NCBI GenBank assembly: GCA_017472255.1
Contig: JAFUQU010000007.1
Coordinates: 1-43,897 of the forward strand
Source: Clostridia bacterium
GTDB lineage: Bacteria; Bacillota; Clostridia; Oscillospirales; CAG-272
Length of the DNA: 43,897 nt
Direction: 5' to 3'
Positions 41,380 to 43,897 of this stretch are shown one piece after another. Both the position numbers and the translations under genes were made by a program. The stretch's first letter is position 1, and each line of letters starts with the position of its first letter. The notes under the pieces are model-generated. The model worked only from the letters and a program-made list of their open reading frames with translations, searched no databases and was not told the DNA's origin.

Positions 41380-41418
41380 CGGGGGAGAAACTTTTTCTCG
41401 AAAAAGTTTCTCCCCCGC
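41379..41418. terminator. perfect 40-nt palindrome terminating asnA
   Basis: GCGGGGGAGAAACTTTTT, loop CTCG, and exact complement: an 18-bp perfect stem, 15 nt beyond the asnA stop. It is unusually long and perfect for a terminator and may be a mobile palindromic repeat. Confidence 0.85.
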
Positions 41419-41432
41419 ATTAACTATGAACC

Positions 41433-42440
41433 TTACAGCAGCGGCACGCCCGCGGCCTCGCAGGCGCGGAGGGTTTCGTCGTCCCAAAGGCTGGACTGCA
41501 CCTCGCCAATGTGCGCGCAGCCCATCAGCAGCATACAAAGCCGCGACTGACCAATGCCGCCGCCGATGGTCAGCGGAAGCTCGCCGTTCAGCAGCATCTG
41601 ATGGAAGGGCAGGGCGCGGCGCTCCTCACAGCCGGCGATGGTCAGCTGGCGGGAGAGGGATTCCGAATCCACGCGAATGCCCATGGACGAAATTTCCAAC
41701 GCCTGTCCCAGCACCTCGTTCCAGAAGATGATGTCGCAGTTCAGCTGCCAGTCGTCGTAGTCGGGCGCGCGGACGCCATGGGGCTTGCCGGATTTCAGCG
41801 CGCCGCCGATTTGCATGACGCAGATGGTTTTGTGCAGCTTGGCGTAAGCGGTTTCGCGGGCGGAGGGGGGCAGGTCGGGGTAAAGATCCTCCAGCTCCTG
41901 AGAGGTGATGAAGGCGACGTTGCGGTCAAGCTGGGTTTGAAGCTGCGGGAAGCGGGCGTAAAGCCGATCCTTCACGTCGCAGATCACGTCCACAATGGCG
42001 CGGACGATATGCTTTAAGTAGTCGAGGTTACGGTTTTCGGGGGTGATAATTTTTTCCCAGTCCCACTGATCGACGTAGATCGAGTGAATGTTGTCCAGCT
42101 CCTCGTCCCGGCGGATGGCGTTCATGTCGGTGTAAAGACCGTTGCCTACGGAGAAATTGTAGCGTTTCAGCGCCAGACGCTTCCATTTTGCCAGTGAATG
42201 GACGACCTGCGCCTCGGTTCCCACGGCAGGAATATCGAATGCGACGGGGCGTTCGTAGCCGGAAAGGTTATCGTTAAGTCCGGAGCCTTCGCTGACGAAC
42301 AGCGGTGCGGAGACACGCTTGAGGTTCAGCGCCTCAGCAAACTCCTTCTGGAAGGTATTTTTGATAAAGATGATGGCGCGCTGGGTATCGTAAGCATCCA
42401 GCGGGGGGCGGTAGCCTGCGGGAATGGTGATCTGGTTCAT
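41433..42440 (-). CDS. asnA: aspartate--ammonia ligase (asparagine synthetase A)
   Basis: Makes asparagine from aspartate, ammonia and ATP in the cytoplasm; related to class II aminoacyl-tRNA synthetases. Recognisable stretches are the N-terminal FIKNTFQKEFAEALNLKRVS, APLFVSEGSGLNDNLSGYE, VHSLAKWKRLAL, GLYTDMNAIRRDEELDNIHS, YVDQWDWEK and LTIGGGIGQSRLCMLLM. The length (335 residues) is typical. Ribosome site GAGGTG. It ends at a 40-nt palindrome. The AsnA form (ammonia-dependent) is common in Firmicutes. Confidence 0.97.
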   Translation of the reverse strand: MNQITIPAGYRPPLDAYDTQRAIIFIKNTFQKEFAEALNLKRVSAPLFVSEGSGLNDNLSGYERPVAFDIPAVGTEAQVVHSLAKWKRLALKRYNFSVGNGLYTDMNAIRRDEELDNIHSIYVDQWDWEKIITPENRNLDYLKHIVRAIVDVICDVKDRLYARFPQLQTQLDRNVAFITSQELEDLYPDLPPSARETAYAKLHKTICVMQIGGALKSGKPHGVRAPDYDDWQLNCDIIFWNEVLGQALEISSMGIRVDSESLSRQLTIAGCEERRALPFHQMLLNGELPLTIGGGIGQSRLCMLLMGCAHIGEVQSSLWDDETLRACEAAGVPLL

Positions 42441-42501
42441 GGTACACCTCGTTACATATAATATGGTAGGAAAATTTTATGCAAGACGAAATTTGATAGA
42501 A

Positions 42502-42528
42502 AAAAACCACCGCGGCGCGGTGGTTTTT
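42502..42528 (-). terminator. terminator of tRNA-Arg gene
   Basis: AAAAACCACCGC, loop, GCGGTGGTTTTT; strong hairpin with a U tract in the minus-strand direction, between the tRNA and asnA. Confidence 0.85.
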
Positions 42529-42555
42529 GATGGCAGGAACGCTTGCGTTACTGCT

Positions 42556-42632
42556 TGGCCCGCTCGACAGGATTCGAACCTGCGACCAACGGAATCGGAA
42601 TCCGGTACTCTATCCAGCTGAGCTACGAGCGG
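42556..42632 (-). tRNA. tRNA-Arg (anticodon CCG)
   Basis: A 77-nt cloverleaf with CCA encoded. Acceptor stem CCGCTCG pairs fully with CGAGCGG, discriminator G. The D arm is GCTC/GAGT, the anticodon loop TTCCGAT gives CCG, which reads codon CGG. The T arm is GCAGG TTCGAAT CCTGT. The outermost anticodon-stem pair is a C-U mismatch. A TTTACA/TATAAT promoter lies just upstream. Confidence 0.92.
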
Positions 42633-42653
42633 AGATTCTTTTGCAACAGTCAT

Positions 42654-42682
42654 ATTATACCACAATTCCGCCCGATTGTAAA
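42654..42682 (-). promoter_or_regulatory. promoter of tRNA-Arg gene
   Basis: On the minus strand, TTTACA and TATAAT with a 17-base spacer, about 20 nt before the mature tRNA 5' end. Confidence 0.72.
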
Positions 42683-42801
42683 GGGCGTAGGGGAAAGTTT
42701 TCGCTAAATCGGCGATATTCACAGAATGTATGCAAAACTTTGCACATATTCATGCATAATTGCACAATTCAAAAAATGTTGAGATTTTTTCGAAAAACCT
42801 A

Positions 42802-42830
42802 TTGACAAGCGGTGCGGAATGTGGTATAAT
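42802..42830 (+). promoter_or_regulatory. promoter of tRNA-Tyr gene
   Basis: Consensus TTGACA and TATAAT with a 17-base spacer; the mature tRNA begins about 40 nt further. Confidence 0.88.
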
Positions 42831-42871
42831 AATATCCGTCGTGAAGAGAACGACACAATCGAATAAAGTAT

Positions 42872-42956
42872 GGGAGCGTTCCCGAGCGGCCAAAGGGGGC
42901 AGACTGTAAATCTGTTGTCAGTGACTTCGGTGGTCCGAATCCACCCGCTCCCACCA
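42872..42956 (+). tRNA. tRNA-Tyr (anticodon GTA)
   Basis: An 85-nt class II tRNA with long variable arm. Acceptor stem GGGAGCG pairs with CGCTCCC, discriminator A, CCA encoded. The anticodon loop CTGTAAA gives GTA. The T loop is TCCGAAT, slightly different from the usual TTCGAAT. Confidence 0.95.
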
Positions 42957-42985
42957 GAAAACCACCGACTACGTCGGTGGTTTTC
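42957..42985 (+). terminator. terminator of tRNA-Tyr gene
   Basis: GAAAACCACCGAC, loop TAC, exact complement GTCGGTGGTTTTC: a 13-bp perfect stem immediately after CCA. Confidence 0.88.
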
Positions 42986-42988
42986 AGT

Positions 42989-43160
42989 TATATTCGCCTA
43001 CGGCGAGTTCTATGCGCCTTACGGCGCGTGATATTGCCTACGGCAGTGATATGCCCTTCGGGCGTTAGAGAGGCGAATATAATATCACTGCGACCGAAGG
43101 GAGCAATATCACTTTTCGCGTCAGCGAAAAATATTACTCCGGCGTCAGCCGGAATATCAC
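42989..43160 (+). repeat. mini-hairpin array with heptamer spacers
   Basis: A dense run of small perfect hairpins: TCGCC-TAC-GGCGA (42994), GCGCC-TTAC-GGCGC (43014), TGCC-TAC-GGCA (43035), GCCC-TTC-GGGC (43053), TTTTCGC-GTCA-GCGAAAA (43113) and TCCGGC-GTCA-GCCGGA (43138). An 11-bp outer stem TATATTCGCCT (42989-42999 with 43071-43081) encloses the first four. Between hairpins stands the heptamer GTGATAT (43028, 43046) in the first half and its complement ATATCAC (43082, 43106, 43154; ATATTAC at 43131) in the second half, so the array is also a large imperfect palindrome. No ORF is present. It directly precedes a four-helix-bundle gene. Confidence 0.9.
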
Positions 43161-43201
43161 TAAAAACGAGCGCTCACATCTAACTTCACTGAGGTGATCC
43201 C

Positions 43202-43576
43202 ATGTCCGAAAGCATCCTCCGCGACAAATCGAAAGAATTTGCCATACAAATCGTCACCCTCTGCCGCGAAATCAAAGAAACACGGCGGGAAGCCGTTCTG
43301 ACCAACCAGCTTCTGCGCAGCGGCACTTCCATCGGCGCAAATCTTCACGAAGCGCAATACGCGCAGGGAACAAAGGATTTCATCTCTAAGCTCGAAATCG
43401 CGCAGAAAGAATGCTACGAAACGGAATATTGGCTTGACCTGCTTCACGCGACGGGCTACATACCCGATGAGCGGTACAAGCCGCTGCAAAGCCTCTGCGG
43501 CTCCATCCGCCGGATGCTGATCGCGTCGATTAACACAACCAAATCCAACGTCCAGCCCGTCGCGCACAATTCTTAA
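43202..43576 (+). CDS. four-helix-bundle protein (23S rRNA IVP/S23-like, 124 aa)
   Basis: Belongs to the small helical family first found encoded in 23S rRNA intervening sequences and related to the Avd accessory proteins of diversity-generating retroelements. Typical features are ILRDKSKEFAIQIVTLCREI, the conserved TNQLLRSGTSIGANLHEAQ, then SKLEIAQKECYETEYWLDLL and LCGSIRRMLIASI. The fold is usually a pentameric bundle with a positively charged face that can bind nucleic acid. Ribosome site GAGGTGAT ends a few bases before the ATG. It stands alone between two tRNA genes, directly after the hairpin array. Its function is unknown; the array RNA or DNA is a natural candidate ligand (inference). 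Confidence 0.93.
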   Translation: MSESILRDKSKEFAIQIVTLCREIKETRREAVLTNQLLRSGTSIGANLHEAQYAQGTKDFISKLEIAQKECYETEYWLDLLHATGYIPDERYKPLQSLCGSIRRMLIASINTTKSNVQPVAHNS

Positions 43577-43594
43577 ATAATTTCAAAAACCCTA

Positions 43595-43623
43595 TTGACA
43601 AGCCGGTCGAAATATGATATAAT
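43595..43623 (+). promoter_or_regulatory. promoter of tRNA-Ala gene
   Basis: Consensus TTGACA and TATAAT with a 17-base spacer, closely resembling the tRNA-Tyr promoter including the CCTATTGACAAGC context. Confidence 0.88.
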
Positions 43624-43665
43624 ATTTACCGTCGAGAGCAAAACCTCGTAAACTCAATATCCCGT

Positions 43666-43741
43666 GGGGCGTTAGCGCAGTTGGGAGCGCACAACACTGG
43701 CAGTGTTGGGGTCAGGGGTTCGAATCCCCTACGCTCCACCA
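43666..43741 (+). tRNA. tRNA-Ala (anticodon GGC)
   Basis: A 76-nt cloverleaf with CCA encoded. Acceptor GGGGCGT pairs with ACGCTCC and contains the G3-U70 wobble that marks alanine tRNAs. The D arm is GCGC/GCGC, the anticodon loop CTGGCAG gives GGC, and the T arm AGGGG TTCGAAT CCCCT is perfect. Confidence 0.96.
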
Positions 43742-43756
43742 GAAAAAACCTCGCCA

Positions 43757-43812
43757 TTAAGAGCGTTGACATAAGAAAACAAGCAAAAACCCAGTAAAAT
43801 CAACGCTTTTAA
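43757..43812 (+). terminator. long-range hairpin after tRNA-Ala
   Basis: TTAAGAGCGTTGA pairs with TCAACGCTTTTAA (one mismatch) over a 30-nt loop. It is a possible terminator with a second hairpin following. Confidence 0.45.
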
Positions 43813-43859
43813 GGGCAGAGGGCAAACAGGTTAGCTCAAAAACTGAATAACCAAGCGAC

Positions 43860-43893
43860 AAAAGGGATGTTACCGCAAGGCAGCATCCCTTTT
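43860..43893 (+). terminator. hairpin at right edge of window
   Basis: AAAAGGGATG, 14-nt loop, CATCCCTTTT. A typical rho-independent shape; the stretch 43742-43897 holds no ORF. Confidence 0.6.
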
Positions 43894-43897
43894 CGCA

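Noticed and set aside
42690..42780. Several TGCA/ATTCA repeats between tRNA-Arg and tRNA-Tyr resembling an arginine-repressor box.
   Set aside because: The match is loose, AT-rich sequence gives it by chance, and no arginine gene is nearby.
42989..43160. The hairpin array considered as a CRISPR or attachment-site cluster.
   Set aside because: Stems differ in sequence, spacers are only 7 bp and themselves repeated, and no cas or integrase gene is nearby.

Overview
The window looks like chromosomal DNA of an uncultivated gut Clostridia member, probably Oscillospirales-like. Supporting signs are a one-protein glycyl-tRNA synthetase (GlyQS type), AsnA, Rex next to [FeFe]-hydrogenase genes, an LCP wall enzyme, many solute-binding and carbohydrate-active lipoproteins, tRNAs with encoded CCA, and clear TTGACA/TATAAT promoters with 17-base spacers. 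The taxon is an inference from gene content. Most of the window is GC-rich, but bases 1 to about 9,200 are visibly AT-rich and look like an acquired island.

Left island (1-9,200). One minus-strand operon holds a small XRE regulator, three consecutive dynamin-like or dynamin-related GTPases, a LytTR-domain regulator with a degenerate receiver, and two small unknown proteins, one with a possible papain-like fold. Several junctions overlap (4 nt, 14 nt, 4 nt). This is the best candidate here for an undescribed system, perhaps membrane remodelling or defence. A truncated SLOG-fold gene and a HAD phosphatase follow.

Middle (9,200-31,400). This part is devoted to glycans and the cell surface: a GH127 arabinofuranosidase, a nitroreductase, a solute-binding-like lipoprotein with an SGNH hydrolase, glycyl-tRNA synthetase behind an elaborately folded leader, an LCP ligase, a lipoprotein serpin, and a beta-helix lipoprotein and a CE7 esterase lipoprotein that share the same N-terminal domain. 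Two duplicated solute-binding lipoproteins, a decayed third copy and a 1271-residue VWA/Cna-B surface protein follow. No ABC permease is present.

Right (31,500-37,100). A redox/hydrogen-sensing operon runs rex, 2Fe-2S thioredoxin-like protein, PAS-containing sensory hydrogenase, SpoIIE-type phosphatase, and a second hydrogenase-like protein whose reading frame is broken by an in-frame UAA.

Far right (37,100-43,897). A GH2 glycosidase lies between two long, nearly identical inverted repeats (about 220 bp each). Then come an M14-like peptidase, a methyltransferase remnant, asnA and three tRNAs (Arg, Tyr, Ala). Between tRNA-Tyr and tRNA-Ala sits a dense array of mini-hairpins separated by a repeated heptamer, directly upstream of a four-helix-bundle protein gene. 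That pairing is the second candidate for a new kind of element.
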